A stretch of 64,000 nucleotides of DNA, from contig NZ_CP010536.1 in the NCBI RefSeq assembly GCF_000832305.1, positions 3,472,001 through 3,536,000 of the forward strand. The letters are read 5' to 3'. The stretch is from Cupriavidus basilensis (GTDB lineage Bacteria > Pseudomonadota > Gammaproteobacteria > Burkholderiales > Burkholderiaceae). Of this stretch, positions 55,756 to 64,000 are shown one piece after another (position 1 is the first letter of the stretch; each line of letters opens with the position of its first letter). The translations under genes were made by a program, and so were the position numbers. The notes beneath the pieces are model-generated. The model was not told the origin of the DNA and did not search any database. It saw only the letters and a list, made by a program, of their open reading frames with translations.

Positions 55756-57007
55756 GGGTTACCACCACTTCGACACGCCGGTTTGCAGCGCGACCAGCGA
55801 TGGTCTTGTTATCGCCAACGGGTTCGCTATCCCCCTTGCCAATCGCTTCGAGCCGGCCCTTGGCGACCCCTTGACTTGCAAGATAAGCACTGACGACGGC
55901 GGCGCGTTCTTCGGATAACACCTGATTGGACGGAAAGCGCACGCTCTTGATGGGCTGGTTGTCGCTGTGGCCAATCACTTGCACCTTACCTTGCACCTTG
56001 TTGATTTCGCTGGCCACCTTGTTGAGCGTTGGCAACAGTCGCTTGTTCACATCAGCCTGACCGGCACGGAAGATGTCATCGCCCCGGAATACAACAGTGG
56101 CGCCCCGGTCGTTGTCGTGGACCGTCACCACGCCACGTGCGATCTCATCCTTGAGCCATTCGGCCAGATGCAGCGCCTGGGGCCACGGTGGCGGCGTCAT
56201 CCTGCCAATGGCCTCAATCTGCTGCAGCAGATCATGCTGCCTGAGCAGCAACTCGCGTTTCATCCAAGCGAACATCCCCAGGAGAACCACGGCAAGCACT
56301 GCAGCCGTCATCCACGGCGACACACTGTACAGACGAGGAAAGCGCCCCGGCGGCGCGGCTTCAATGTGCGGCGACAGTTCTTGGGGGACGGGGCCGTAGT
56401 GCTTCAACAGCAAGTCGTACAAGCGCTGCCGAATCGTGTGGTGCTGCCGGTCTCCGTCGGTCATCGTGCGATAACGCCCCATGAATCCCAGGGACATCAA
56501 GTAGTAGATCAGTTCGATGACCGCAATATGCTCGTGAGGCGATTCCACCAGACGGCCCAGCACTTGATATACCTTCTCGCCGCCCAGATTGTCCTGGTGG
56601 TGTTGAACCAGCAGACTGTGGCTGGCCCACCAGCCCTGCCCCCATTCTTGCTGCAAGACTACGTCGTCCAGCGCCGTGCAGATGGCATAGTGCGAGGCAA
56701 TGACATGTTCGCGCTTGACGTTGGCGCGCTCGACCAGTGCCTTGAACGTGTCCAGCTCTTCGTTGATCAACTCGCGCAGACGTTCCGTTTCCGCCGGAGC
56801 CAACCGCTCCGGTAGGTCGCAGAGACAACGAACCAAGCGCCCTGATGCCTCCAAGATCGGATTCCGGGCACGCTGCACATCGGCGAGACGCTGCTCAAAA
56901 ATTCGCTGCGGCGGTATCCAGCGAGGCGTCGGCTGCGAATCGTTACCGGCTGCTGGTTTGTTGTCCGGCTCGGGCGAGGGGATGCCTTGCGGGTCCATGT
57001 CGGCCAT
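55751..57007 (-). CDS. tssL: DotU/TssL-family T6SS membrane protein with C-terminal OmpA domain
   Basis: TssL is part of the inner-membrane complex that anchors the T6SS. The 418-residue protein has a Pro/Asp-rich N-terminus (1-45), a cytoplasmic DotU domain (PILEASGRLVRCLCDL to RQRLYDLLLKHYG, about 50-215), one membrane helix near 230-250 (AAVLAVVLLGMFAWM), and a periplasmic OmpA-like peptidoglycan-binding domain (VQVIGHSDNQPIKS near 345; RAANRRVEVVV at the end). It is an orphan here, without tssJKM. Its first 40 codons are repeated at 57988-58107 as the head of the preceding gene. Confidence 0.9.
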   Translation of the reverse strand: MADMDPQGIPSPEPDNKPAAGNDSQPTPRWIPPQRIFEQRLADVQRARNPILEASGRLVRCLCDLPERLAPAETERLRELINEELDTFKALVERANVKREHVIASHYAICTALDDVVLQQEWGQGWWASHSLLVQHHQDNLGGEKVYQVLGRLVESPHEHIAVIELIYYLMSLGFMGRYRTMTDGDRQHHTIRQRLYDLLLKHYGPVPQELSPHIEAAPPGRFPRLYSVSPWMTAAVLAVVLLGMFAWMKRELLLRQHDLLQQIEAIGRMTPPPWPQALHLAEWLKDEIARGVVTVHDNDRGATVVFRGDDIFRAGQADVNKRLLPTLNKVASEINKVQGKVQVIGHSDNQPIKSVRFPSNQVLSEERAAVVSAYLASQGVAKGRLEAIGKGDSEPVGDNKTIAGRAANRRVEVVVTQ

Positions 57008-57012
57008 CTTGC

Positions 57013-58107
57013 TTACACTCCGTTCGTGACCGGATGGGGCTCATCGGTCACCGTGTACCCCAAGTCGCGCAGCTTCTGCTTGACCAGTTCGCGTTGCTCC
57101 TTGGAATAGGTCACATCGTCCTCGAGCTTGAACGGCACGTCGATTTTCAGCGTCTTGACAATGATGTTCAGCGCGTAGTCGCGGGCGCGTAGATAGCGCA
57201 GTTCTTGGGGTGTCATGGCCGATTCGCTGCCATCCGCGTTATAGCGGCGCAGTCCGATATCCTTGATCGGCATGGGGTCGTTCAGCACGGGAATCAGCAC
57301 CGGCACAAATTTCGGCGTGCGCCACGCGCGGAACTGATAGAAGATCATGAGCGGGACCGTTTTCCCGTCGCGGTCATCCGCACCCAGCGCACGCGTCATC
57401 AATTCCATACTACCGGGGTCGTCCAGCAGCGCGAGGCCGAAGACCGCGCCGACCCGCACGCCATAGTCCTTTGCTCCCACGTAGGGCTTCAGATCGGCGA
57501 TGCGCTGCTCCGGTGGCACGGGGATCTGCGCCATCGTGAGCAGAAGGTTCTTGTTTTCCTCCTCCTTTGGAGGCTGGAGCTTCGCTTTGAGAATGGGATA
57601 GACATCAGGACGAGGGTTCTCGATCAAGCCAAATACGCTTGTTCGACCGCCCCCTTTTCCCAAGCCTTGCGCCAGTAGTGTCGCCGATTCAAGCGTGGGA
57701 ACCTTCCGAAGAAAACCGTAGGCAATTTCCATCGCGGTACCGCTCGTTCTTGGGTCGCTCACGATGGCGCGGACTTCCGGCACGATGGCATTCTGTTGCT
57801 GACGAACATAGGCATAAGCTTCATCCCACTGCTCGTGGTCGATCATTTGTGCCAGGCCAGGCATATTCGGTTGCTCCGGAATGGCGAGATCTTGCGCAGC
57901 CCATGTTTGTGGCAATGCAATGGTGCTGGCAAGCAGCGGGCTCAGGCAAAGACGCCTTGCCCAGCGTTGTCGGACGGTGGTGCCCATGCGCTGCGCAAAA
58001 ATTCGCGGCGGCTGCATCCAGCGAGGCGTCGGCTGCGAATCGTTACCAGCTGCTGGTTTGTTGTCCGGCTCGGGCGAGGGGATGCCTTGCGGGTCCATGT
58101 CGGCCAT
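57013..58107 (-). CDS. Exported protein of unknown family, copy 1, fused behind the first 40 residues of TssL
   Basis: A 364-residue chimera. Residues 1-40 repeat the TssL N-terminus (MADMDPQGIPSPEPDNKPA then a slightly changed RIFAQR), and residue 41 is the original start MGTTVRQRW with its signal peptide (hydrophobic SPLLASTIALPQTWA). The remainder matches copy 2; the last 110 residues are almost identical. The body is helical with KxLKPYVGAKDYGVRVGAVFGLALLDDP, which hints at HEAT-like repeats. Translation could start at 58107, with SD-like sequence copied from tssL, or at 57987, giving a normal exported protein. I do not know the family; a periplasmic immunity role is inferred from place only. 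Confidence 0.75.
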   Translation of the reverse strand: MADMDPQGIPSPEPDNKPAAGNDSQPTPRWMQPPRIFAQRMGTTVRQRWARRLCLSPLLASTIALPQTWAAQDLAIPEQPNMPGLAQMIDHEQWDEAYAYVRQQQNAIVPEVRAIVSDPRTSGTAMEIAYGFLRKVPTLESATLLAQGLGKGGGRTSVFGLIENPRPDVYPILKAKLQPPKEEENKNLLLTMAQIPVPPEQRIADLKPYVGAKDYGVRVGAVFGLALLDDPGSMELMTRALGADDRDGKTVPLMIFYQFRAWRTPKFVPVLIPVLNDPMPIKDIGLRRYNADGSESAMTPQELRYLRARDYALNIIVKTLKIDVPFKLEDDVTYSKEQRELVKQKLRDLGYTVTDEPHPVTNGV

Positions 58108-58112
58108 CTTGC

Positions 58113-59087
58113 TTACACTCCGTTCGTGACCGGATGGGGCTCATCGGTCACCGTGTACCCCAAGTCGCGCAGCTTCTGCTTGACCAGTTCGCGTTGCTCC
58201 TTGGAATAGGTCACATCGTCCTCGAGCTTGAACGGCACGTCGATTTTCAGCGTCTTGACAATGATGTTCAGCGCGTAGTCGCGGGCGCGTAGATAGCGCA
58301 GTTCTTGGGGTGTCATGGCCGATTCGCTGCCATCCGCGTTATAGCGGCGCAGTCCGATATCCTTGATCGGCATGGGGTCGTTCAGCACGGGAATCAGCAC
58401 CGGCACAAATTTCGGCGTGCGCCATGCGCGGAACTGATAGAAGATCATGAGTGGGACTTCCTTCTTGCCGCGAACCCCCGAGCCTAGGGCGTGTACCATC
58501 AACTCCTCGCTGCCGGGGTCATCCAGCAGCGCGAGGCCGAAGACCGCGCCGACCCGCACTCCATAGTCCTTTGCTCCCACATAGGGCTTCAGATCGACGA
58601 TGCGCTGCTCCGGTGGCACGGGAATTTGCGCCATCGTGAGCAGGAGATCCCTGTCGCCTTCTTTTGCAGGTGGTCGCATCTGCCCCTTCAGAATTGGGTA
58701 AACCTCGGGACGAGGGTTCTCGATCAAGCCAAGTACGCTTGCTTGACCTCCTCCGTTACTAAAGCCTTGCGCCAATAACGTCGCCGATTCAAGCGAGGGG
58801 ACCTTCCGCAGAAAGCCGTAGGCAATTTCCATCGCGGCACTGCTCGTTCTTGGGTCGCTCACGATAGCGCGGACTTCCGGCACGATGGCATTCTGTTGCC
58901 GACGCACATAGGCATAAGCTTCATCCCACTGCTCGTTGTCGATCATTTTTGCCAGGCCAGGCATATTCGTTTGCTCCTGTATGACTTGATCTTGCGCAGC
59001 ACACACCGGTGGTACAGCTACGGTGCAGGTGAGCAGCAGACTCAGGCAAAAACGCCTTGCCCAGCGTTGTCGGACGGTGGTGCCCAT
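58113..59087 (-). CDS. Exported protein of unknown family, copy 2 (candidate immunity protein)
   Basis: A 324-residue protein with an N-terminal signal peptide (MGTTVRQRWARRFCLSLLL to about VCAAQ, residue 31; no true lipobox) and a mature region rich in helices, with NEQWDEAYAYVRRQQNAIVPEVRAIVSDPRTSSAAMEIAYGFLRKVP and the possible HEAT-like VGAKDYGVRVGAVFGLALLDDP. I do not recognise the family. It begins inside the 3' end of the upstream zinc-protease gene (46 bp overlap), so the two are translationally coupled, as effector and immunity genes often are. The position, the signal peptide and the duplication suggest periplasmic immunity; that is inference. Confidence 0.8.
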   Translation of the reverse strand: MGTTVRQRWARRFCLSLLLTCTVAVPPVCAAQDQVIQEQTNMPGLAKMIDNEQWDEAYAYVRRQQNAIVPEVRAIVSDPRTSSAAMEIAYGFLRKVPSLESATLLAQGFSNGGGQASVLGLIENPRPEVYPILKGQMRPPAKEGDRDLLLTMAQIPVPPEQRIVDLKPYVGAKDYGVRVGAVFGLALLDDPGSEELMVHALGSGVRGKKEVPLMIFYQFRAWRTPKFVPVLIPVLNDPMPIKDIGLRRYNADGSESAMTPQELRYLRARDYALNIIVKTLKIDVPFKLEDDVTYSKEQRELVKQKLRDLGYTVTDEPHPVTNGV

Positions 59088-61048
59088 GCCGTTTTCTTCT
59101 CCGTTGACGATTCAGACTTGTTGAGTAGTGCGATCCCGCGCGCCGTGACGATTTCAGAAAATGGATCGCTTGACACGACCTTCGGCACCGTCTTGCAACA
59201 CAGCATCTTGCCGCCCACATGCCAGCCATTGCCAACATCCTGTTGCCGTCCTCGTTGCCGCGTATTGGCGTCCAGTGGACCGATGCCGTTCAAACCGGTA
59301 TAGACATACATCAGCATCCGGCGAGACCAGAAATCCTCCAGGTTGTGGCGTTCATCCCTGCCTTGCATTTGCACGTGAACATCGTCCCCCTCGGGGTTAT
59401 GCGTTGCGGGGTGCCATAGTCCGAGAAAATGCCCGATCTCGTGGGCGAAAGTCTGGATGAGCTGATCCTGACTGGAAGGCTGGCCACCATGCATCTGCTC
59501 GGCGGCCACCAGGGCGGTATTGCAAAGCCCCCAGCCAATGCCACTACCGATTGTGGATTCCACCACATACATGTTCAGATGCCTCGCCTTGCGATTCAGA
59601 TTGGTCACCGCGGGGAACTCGTTCACTGCAGGTTGCCCGTTTTTGGCAGGCCTGACGGTCATCGCCCCTGCCTGCGTCAGGTCGATGGTGTCATTCAGCC
59701 ATTGCTTGACCTCAAAGCGAACCCCCGCTGCCCGCCAGATGTCATTGATCTTGTCGAAGATGGGTCCAAGCCTTGGGCGCTGAAGGGACGGGGCAACCCG
59801 TGGAATCTCCGGCTTTCCGGCCTGCCCAATGGACACAAAATGCACCGCCACAGCAACGTTGATGGGCGCGTAGACCTGCACGGCCAGGGTATGTAGTAGC
59901 GGCCCGCTGGGACCGCCATAGCGCACTTCAATTGCGGCCGTCGTTCCTTCCGCTTTGTTGCGCAGACCAGCGATGCCCGTCAGCTCGATCAGGTCACCCG
60001 TCACCTGACTGATCCTGACCGTGCTTTCATCCGTGCTGACGAAGCTCAGCGGCACGCTTGCCCCGACATGCAGGCGCAGCAGCAACAGGTCAATTCTCTG
60101 TCCAGCCATCAGGCTCACGATTGGCCCGTCATGCTCCCGGTAGCCGCGCTCGTCCAGTTCGGGCCTGCCCGGATGAAAGGTGGTCGATTCGTTGTACCGC
60201 ACGAAACGCACCGGTACAAACCGGTGTCCATCGTAGATTTCGCGTGCCAGCGGCTTTGGCGACGGTCCCGGCGCGGCAGATCCGGCTGTGCCTTTGTCTT
60301 TCGGTCGTGGCGGGGGCGGGACGGTACATGGCTCCATGGTGCCCGGAGGGGCGCTGCCGCCGCCCGCTGCCAGCTTGGCGACGAAGTCGGGGTGAAACTG
60401 CTTGACGTTCGAGCCAGTGAGGTCGCGGTGAAAGCCAAACGCCTGCGACGGATCGATCTTGCTGCCAGCGAGTTCGTGCCGCTCAATTTCGCCATTGGGC
60501 TCAAAGCCGCTGTCCACCTGAAAGCGCAGGATCGCGTCCTCGATTTCGATGTGGTCCAACGTGTCATCGGGAATCTGCGACACAGCCACTTGCCCGGGAC
60601 GTACGGACCGATAGGGCTTGTCGTAGTAACCCAGCACCATCAGGCGACGCTTGGCACCCTGGATGCCCATCGTCGTCGTGCCGTCGGTCTTCTCGTCATC
60701 GCTGTAGTCACGCGCGGTCAACTGGATCAGCGTGCCAAGAATCTCCAGTTCGCCTGTGATGCCAGGTTGCAGGCCCGGCAAGAGAATCTGGCCGTTGGCC
60801 CCGGTCGTGCCTTCGCTGTCCGTTTGTCCAGGGATGCGCAGTTTGTAGCTGAGGCCAGCCAACCCGCGCTCGGCCTCAGTGCGGGAGATACCCGGAAACA
60901 GTTGGAAATAGATGCGCAATGGGCGCAGCGGCAGCACCACCTTGCACACCGCACCGCCCGGCTTGAGGGTCAACTCCGGATTCGGTGCAGGCCGCGCGGG
61001 CGTTCTTGCAGGCGGCTTTTGCGAAGGATGTGCGGAATGGGTCGCCAT
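59042..61048 (-). CDS. Metzincin-type zinc metallopeptidase, candidate T6SS effector
   Basis: A 668-residue protein without signal peptide. Visible parts: Pro-rich head (1-30); a beta-rich, transthyretin-like segment (about 40-110, SYKLRIPGQTDSEGTTGANG); a PG_binding_1-like helical segment (127-192, GAKRRLMVLGYY and AILRFQVDSGFEPNGE); a Pro-rich linker near 250-270; an Ig-like segment near 310-400; and a metzincin domain with HEIGHFLGLWH (His536, Glu537, His540, His546) and a Met-turn at about Met580 (MLMY). It starts 8 bp after vgrG and overlaps the next gene. Delivery by VgrG and action on cell wall or periplasmic protein are inferred. Confidence 0.85.
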   Translation of the reverse strand: MATHSAHPSQKPPARTPARPAPNPELTLKPGGAVCKVVLPLRPLRIYFQLFPGISRTEAERGLAGLSYKLRIPGQTDSEGTTGANGQILLPGLQPGITGELEILGTLIQLTARDYSDDEKTDGTTTMGIQGAKRRLMVLGYYDKPYRSVRPGQVAVSQIPDDTLDHIEIEDAILRFQVDSGFEPNGEIERHELAGSKIDPSQAFGFHRDLTGSNVKQFHPDFVAKLAAGGGSAPPGTMEPCTVPPPPRPKDKGTAGSAAPGPSPKPLAREIYDGHRFVPVRFVRYNESTTFHPGRPELDERGYREHDGPIVSLMAGQRIDLLLLRLHVGASVPLSFVSTDESTVRISQVTGDLIELTGIAGLRNKAEGTTAAIEVRYGGPSGPLLHTLAVQVYAPINVAVAVHFVSIGQAGKPEIPRVAPSLQRPRLGPIFDKINDIWRAAGVRFEVKQWLNDTIDLTQAGAMTVRPAKNGQPAVNEFPAVTNLNRKARHLNMYVVESTIGSGIGWGLCNTALVAAEQMHGGQPSSQDQLIQTFAHEIGHFLGLWHPATHNPEGDDVHVQMQGRDERHNLEDFWSRRMLMYVYTGLNGIGPLDANTRQRGRQQDVGNGWHVGGKMLCCKTVPKVVSSDPFSEIVTARGIALLNKSESSTEKKTAWAPPSDNAGQGVFA

Positions 61049-61056
61049 AAGCTGTC

Positions 61057-63636
61057 TTATAGAATTTCAATCTTTACGGTTTCGCCGAACTCGGCCAGCT
61101 TGAGCGCAGTCTCCCCGTCAGCATTGGTCACGCCTTCGATGAGGCTGCCATCGGTGCGCGTAATGCGGTAAGGCTGGTACGGTGCAAGGTGGTCGGTGCC
61201 ATCCCAATGCAGCTTGTAGAAGCCCTCGTAACTTTTGCCGAAGCTCGGCATCGGCACGCTGGCAGTCTTCGGGCCGGTCAATTGCTTGCTGCCCGCGTGC
61301 ACCGTCCATGCGCCACTGGTGCCGCTCTCGATGCCGTTGGGCGTCATGCGGTAGTAAGTGCCTCCAACGTTGAACACGATCTCCTTGGCGGCGGTGACTT
61401 CGATCCTGCCTTCGGTGCTGGTGACCTTCAGGGTGTCGCGCGCCACGACTTCCATTTCGTTGTCTTGCGCCTGCACCGCGACTTTTCCCTTGCAGGCGAT
61501 CAGCTTCACGTCTTCGGTATGGCCGCACAGCGAGACACCTTTGGCCGCACTGCCGACAATGCTGTGACCCGCAGACATGGACAAATGCTTGCCGGTGGTC
61601 AGCGCCGTATGGTCGCCGCTGTGCAGGTGCGTGGTCTTCGGTGTCGTACTGGCGATCCCGGCAGGACTCGCCATGACCATCATCGGCTGTGACAGTTCGC
61701 CCAGCGCTTCGCCTGTACCCTTGATGGCGTCGTTCTGTTCGGCAATGGCCTGCGCCACATGCTTCTGTTCATCGGTCTGCGCAAGTGCCGCCACGCTGGC
61801 ATCCAGCACGTTGCGGGCTTCGGCCAATGCCTGTTCCAGCCGCCGGATCGTTTCCTGCATTGCCAGCACATGGCCGTCCGCCTTGCCTCGGGCCTCTGTG
61901 GTGATCAGCATCCCGTCTGCGCGGATGGCCCCCCTGCCATCGGTGCGCAACTCGAAGCCCTCGCCGCGCTTTTCCTTGCGCCCCTGCCAATCGTTCACGC
62001 GGACGTTGTGGCCGAGCGCCAGCAGGCTGTTCTGGTGGGCCGAGGCGACCTGCACCTGCTGCTGGCCCTGCGTGTCGTCATAGAGCGTTTGGTTGCGGCC
62101 TTCGCCGAATAGCTCTTTACTCTGGTAGCCGGACAGCGCGTGCTGACCCGGCAGGTTCCACGTCGGTAGATTTTCCTGATTGTTCACCACCCCGACGATG
62201 ATCGGCCGATCCGGATCGCCGCCCAGGTAGGCCACAACGACCTCCTGTCCGATGCGCGGCAGGTGCGTGTTGCCAAAGCGGCTCCCCGATGCAAAATTGG
62301 CGACGCGAATCCAGCAGGAACTGTTCTCGTCGCTGTTGCCGTAGCGGTCCCAGGCAAACTCGCAGCGCACGCGACCGAATTCGTCGGTCCAGATTTCCTG
62401 ATTGGCCGGACCGGTGATCTTCGCGACATGCGTGCCGCCGATGTAAGGCTTGCTGACCCATTCGGGCCGGAAGATCTCGTGGGTCGGCTGTGCCTCGAAT
62501 TCCACCTCGCAGCGCCATTGCTGGCCGCTGCCCGAGACCTCGCCCACATCCTCGATCAGCAGGCGCGTATCGAAAACCAGGTACTCGCGGTTGGCCTTCT
62601 CGCGCAGGGAGCGCGCGAGCGTGAACGTATTGCCCGGCGCCATCGCGCGGACGTTCCCTTTGCCGCGCACACGGTGTCCATGCTGGCGGATGGCTTCCAT
62701 GCGGATGCGCGCCCGCATGTCGCCCTCGGCGCGGGCTACCTTGCCGCTTGCGGGCTCGGCGTGGTCACCCGGCCAGTCGAACAGCTCGTAGGTCGAATGA
62801 CTGGTGTCGCGCGGATCTTCGGCAGACACGTTGAGGTCGGCGCGCGGTTGCTTGAAATCGTAATCCCCGTGCGTCCATTTTCCGGTGATCAGCCGGTCGC
62901 GCACCTCAAACTGATAGAGGTGTTCTTCGTCAACCCGGTCAGAGGATGGATACCAGCTGATGGTGTGATACGCGGCACTGGGAATGACCTCGAAAGCCCC
63001 GTTGCCATCGGTCAGCACCAGACGGTGGTGACCATTTGAATGCTCGAAGAAGAACGATATGCCCCATTCCGCGAGCAGGCGCCGCACGAACTGGTAATCG
63101 GTTTCACCGGCCTGCAATTGATATTCGCGCTGAGGATATTGGCTATCCAGCAGGCGACGCTCGACGGGGAAGGTGTAGTTGCTGAGTACCGCTTCGACGA
63201 TTTCCAGTACGTTCATGTTCTGGAACCGCTTGTAGTTGCTCGTCAGTGTTGCCAGCCACAGCCACGGACGCAGGGTCAACCGGTACAGAATGCGCTCGCT
63301 GTCATGGAACGGCCCCCGAACTTCGGTGACGAGCCCGGTGATTTCCCGCGTGCCCTGACCCAGGCCACCGGCCAGGCCGGTGCCAGATCCGTCCAGTTCA
63401 ATACTGACGGTGAGCTCCTTGCCCTGCATGGCTTCCATATCAAAGTCGCCTGCCGGACCGTAAAGGGCATTTCGGTCGTCGGGGGTCTTCAACTCCAGTT
63501 CGTACTCGAAAAGGGCGTTAATGCCCTCAGTGCCGGATATGCGAGAAAACACCAACAGCGGCTGTCCCATCAGTTCCGGCAACCCCTCACCGGACACGGT
63601 GACGGTACGAGAAAAAAACGGCAAGCGGTTACGCAT
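61057..63636 (-). CDS. vgrG: Type VI secretion system tip protein VgrG with C-terminal extension
   Basis: An 859-residue VgrG: gp27-like N-terminal domain (LPFFSRTVTVSGEGLPEL, YPQREYQLQAGETDYQFVRRLLAEWGISFFFEH), the gp5 OB-fold (WTDEFGRVRCEFAWDRYG, GNTHLPRIGQEVVVAYLGGDPDRPIIVG), a coiled-coil insert (ETIRRLEQALAEARNVLDA), a DUF2345/gp5 beta-helix (LSMSAGHSIVGSAAKGVSL onward) and a last 60-residue transthyretin-like tail (YQPYRITRTDGSLIEGVTNA). Such tails often carry effectors. The ATG at 63636 has GGAG upstream; the frame runs to 63705 without similarity. It heads the leftward module. Confidence 0.93.
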   Translation of the reverse strand: MRNRLPFFSRTVTVSGEGLPELMGQPLLVFSRISGTEGINALFEYELELKTPDDRNALYGPAGDFDMEAMQGKELTVSIELDGSGTGLAGGLGQGTREITGLVTEVRGPFHDSERILYRLTLRPWLWLATLTSNYKRFQNMNVLEIVEAVLSNYTFPVERRLLDSQYPQREYQLQAGETDYQFVRRLLAEWGISFFFEHSNGHHRLVLTDGNGAFEVIPSAAYHTISWYPSSDRVDEEHLYQFEVRDRLITGKWTHGDYDFKQPRADLNVSAEDPRDTSHSTYELFDWPGDHAEPASGKVARAEGDMRARIRMEAIRQHGHRVRGKGNVRAMAPGNTFTLARSLREKANREYLVFDTRLLIEDVGEVSGSGQQWRCEVEFEAQPTHEIFRPEWVSKPYIGGTHVAKITGPANQEIWTDEFGRVRCEFAWDRYGNSDENSSCWIRVANFASGSRFGNTHLPRIGQEVVVAYLGGDPDRPIIVGVVNNQENLPTWNLPGQHALSGYQSKELFGEGRNQTLYDDTQGQQQVQVASAHQNSLLALGHNVRVNDWQGRKEKRGEGFELRTDGRGAIRADGMLITTEARGKADGHVLAMQETIRRLEQALAEARNVLDASVAALAQTDEQKHVAQAIAEQNDAIKGTGEALGELSQPMMVMASPAGIASTTPKTTHLHSGDHTALTTGKHLSMSAGHSIVGSAAKGVSLCGHTEDVKLIACKGKVAVQAQDNEMEVVARDTLKVTSTEGRIEVTAAKEIVFNVGGTYYRMTPNGIESGTSGAWTVHAGSKQLTGPKTASVPMPSFGKSYEGFYKLHWDGTDHLAPYQPYRITRTDGSLIEGVTNADGETALKLAEFGETVKIEIL

Positions 63637-64000
63637 GCAAGTAAGCTCCGTGATGTCAGGCGCCCTCGGCGCATTCCTGACGCGACGCGAAACACCCCAG
63701 GCCACCTGACGTGACTTGGGCTCCCGAAAAAAATCCGCTACTCCGATGAATTTGGCTTCCCAAGCCTATGGACTTGGAAACGGGATGTCTATGAGACTAT
63801 TCTGGAATTGAACCCAAACGCTCCGCTGCAGGTGAAGTTACAAGATCCGCAAGGCCATGAGGCTTGAACCTGATGTACCTTGCGCCAGTGCTGGCGCACC
63901 GATCCGCAAGTGATTTTCACAAATACCAGGACGGTATCGTGCAGCGAGAAACGCTATGCCGCAATCGGACAAGTACGAAATTCAATGAGAAATTCGGCGA
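63637..64000. other. Non-coding stretch upstream of vgrG
   Basis: No credible gene in either strand over these 364 bp; the sequence is less G+C-rich than most of the window and has several stops in every frame. It should contain the vgrG promoter, but I see no convincing boxes. Confidence 0.5.

Larger units (their letters stand above)
56888..59087. repeat. Exact-length 1100 bp tandem duplication
   Basis: Units 57988-59087 and 56888-57987 are each 1100 bp and align without any gap. Each holds a 975 bp gene for the exported protein, a 5 bp spacer and the first 120 bp of tssL. The 3' end of the gene (57013-57350 against 58113-58450) has a single mismatch by my reading, while the 5' two-thirds is clearly diverged. 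The duplication boundary falls exactly at the ATG of the exported-protein gene. Confidence 0.93.

Noticed and set aside
58113..59087. Exported protein as a lipoprotein
   Set aside because: A Cys occurs near the end of the signal peptide (PPVCAAQ), but the residues before it do not form a lipobox and the Cys is absent in copy 1 (LPQTWAAQ).

Overview
The window is a G+C-rich chromosomal segment of a beta-proteobacterium, most likely Cupriavidus or a close Ralstonia relative (Burkholderiaceae). The evidence is the gene content and order: tamB-tamA, a DUF3460-type gene with scpA and panC, zapA followed by 6S RNA, pepA-holC, lptFG, and a cysI-DUF934-cysH-cysD-cysN run. This is inferred from the sequence alone; no database search was possible.

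Region by region. Positions 1-6.6 kb hold housekeeping genes: tamB (cut by the left edge), tamA, a small DUF3460-type gene, scpA and panC. 7.1-9.7 kb holds a PepSY membrane protein with a possible Fur site, a GNAT acetyltransferase and an orphan ParA-like ATPase. 9.9-24.3 kb is a vitamin B12 locus. cobQ reads left, cobU-cbiB-cobD-btuF read right, and cobC-cobS-cobT-cobO-btuD-btuC-btuB read left behind a cobalamin riboswitch. An intact IS3-family element lies between the two convergent B12 operons, inside one copy of a structured repeat that also lies between panC and the PepSY gene. 24.5-28.2 kb holds a ZapB-like gene, zapA, 6S RNA, an EVE-domain protein, a TSUP permease and a SIMPL protein. 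28.2-34.2 kb is a malonate-utilisation cluster: matB, a crotonase, a Bug-type binding protein, matA and the regulator matR. 34.3-44.5 kb holds a HAD phosphatase, lgt, a LysR regulator, ilvD, a small hypothetical gene, holC, pepA, lptF, lptG and a CbiX/SirB chelatase. 44.6-52.9 kb is an assimilatory sulfate-reduction operon (TSUP, cysI, DUF934, cysH, cysD, cysN, SUMT cobA) with cysB divergent from it. 53.0-54.2 kb is a methyltransferase.

The right end (54.5-63.6 kb) is an accessory type VI secretion (T6SS) module on the minus strand. In transcription order it contains vgrG, a metzincin-type zinc protease with a peptidoglycan-binding-like N-terminal region and no signal peptide (a candidate effector), two tandem copies of a gene for an exported protein of unknown family (candidate immunity proteins), an orphan DotU/OmpA-type tssL, a PAAR gene and a membrane protein. 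The two copies come from a tandem duplication of exactly 1100 bp that also copied the first 40 codons of tssL, so the second copy is now a tssL-headed chimera.

Several gene boundaries carry short tandem repeats (6, 8, 12 and 13 bp units) or long hairpins. Two structured intergenic repeats differ by compensatory base changes, which argues that their fold is under selection.
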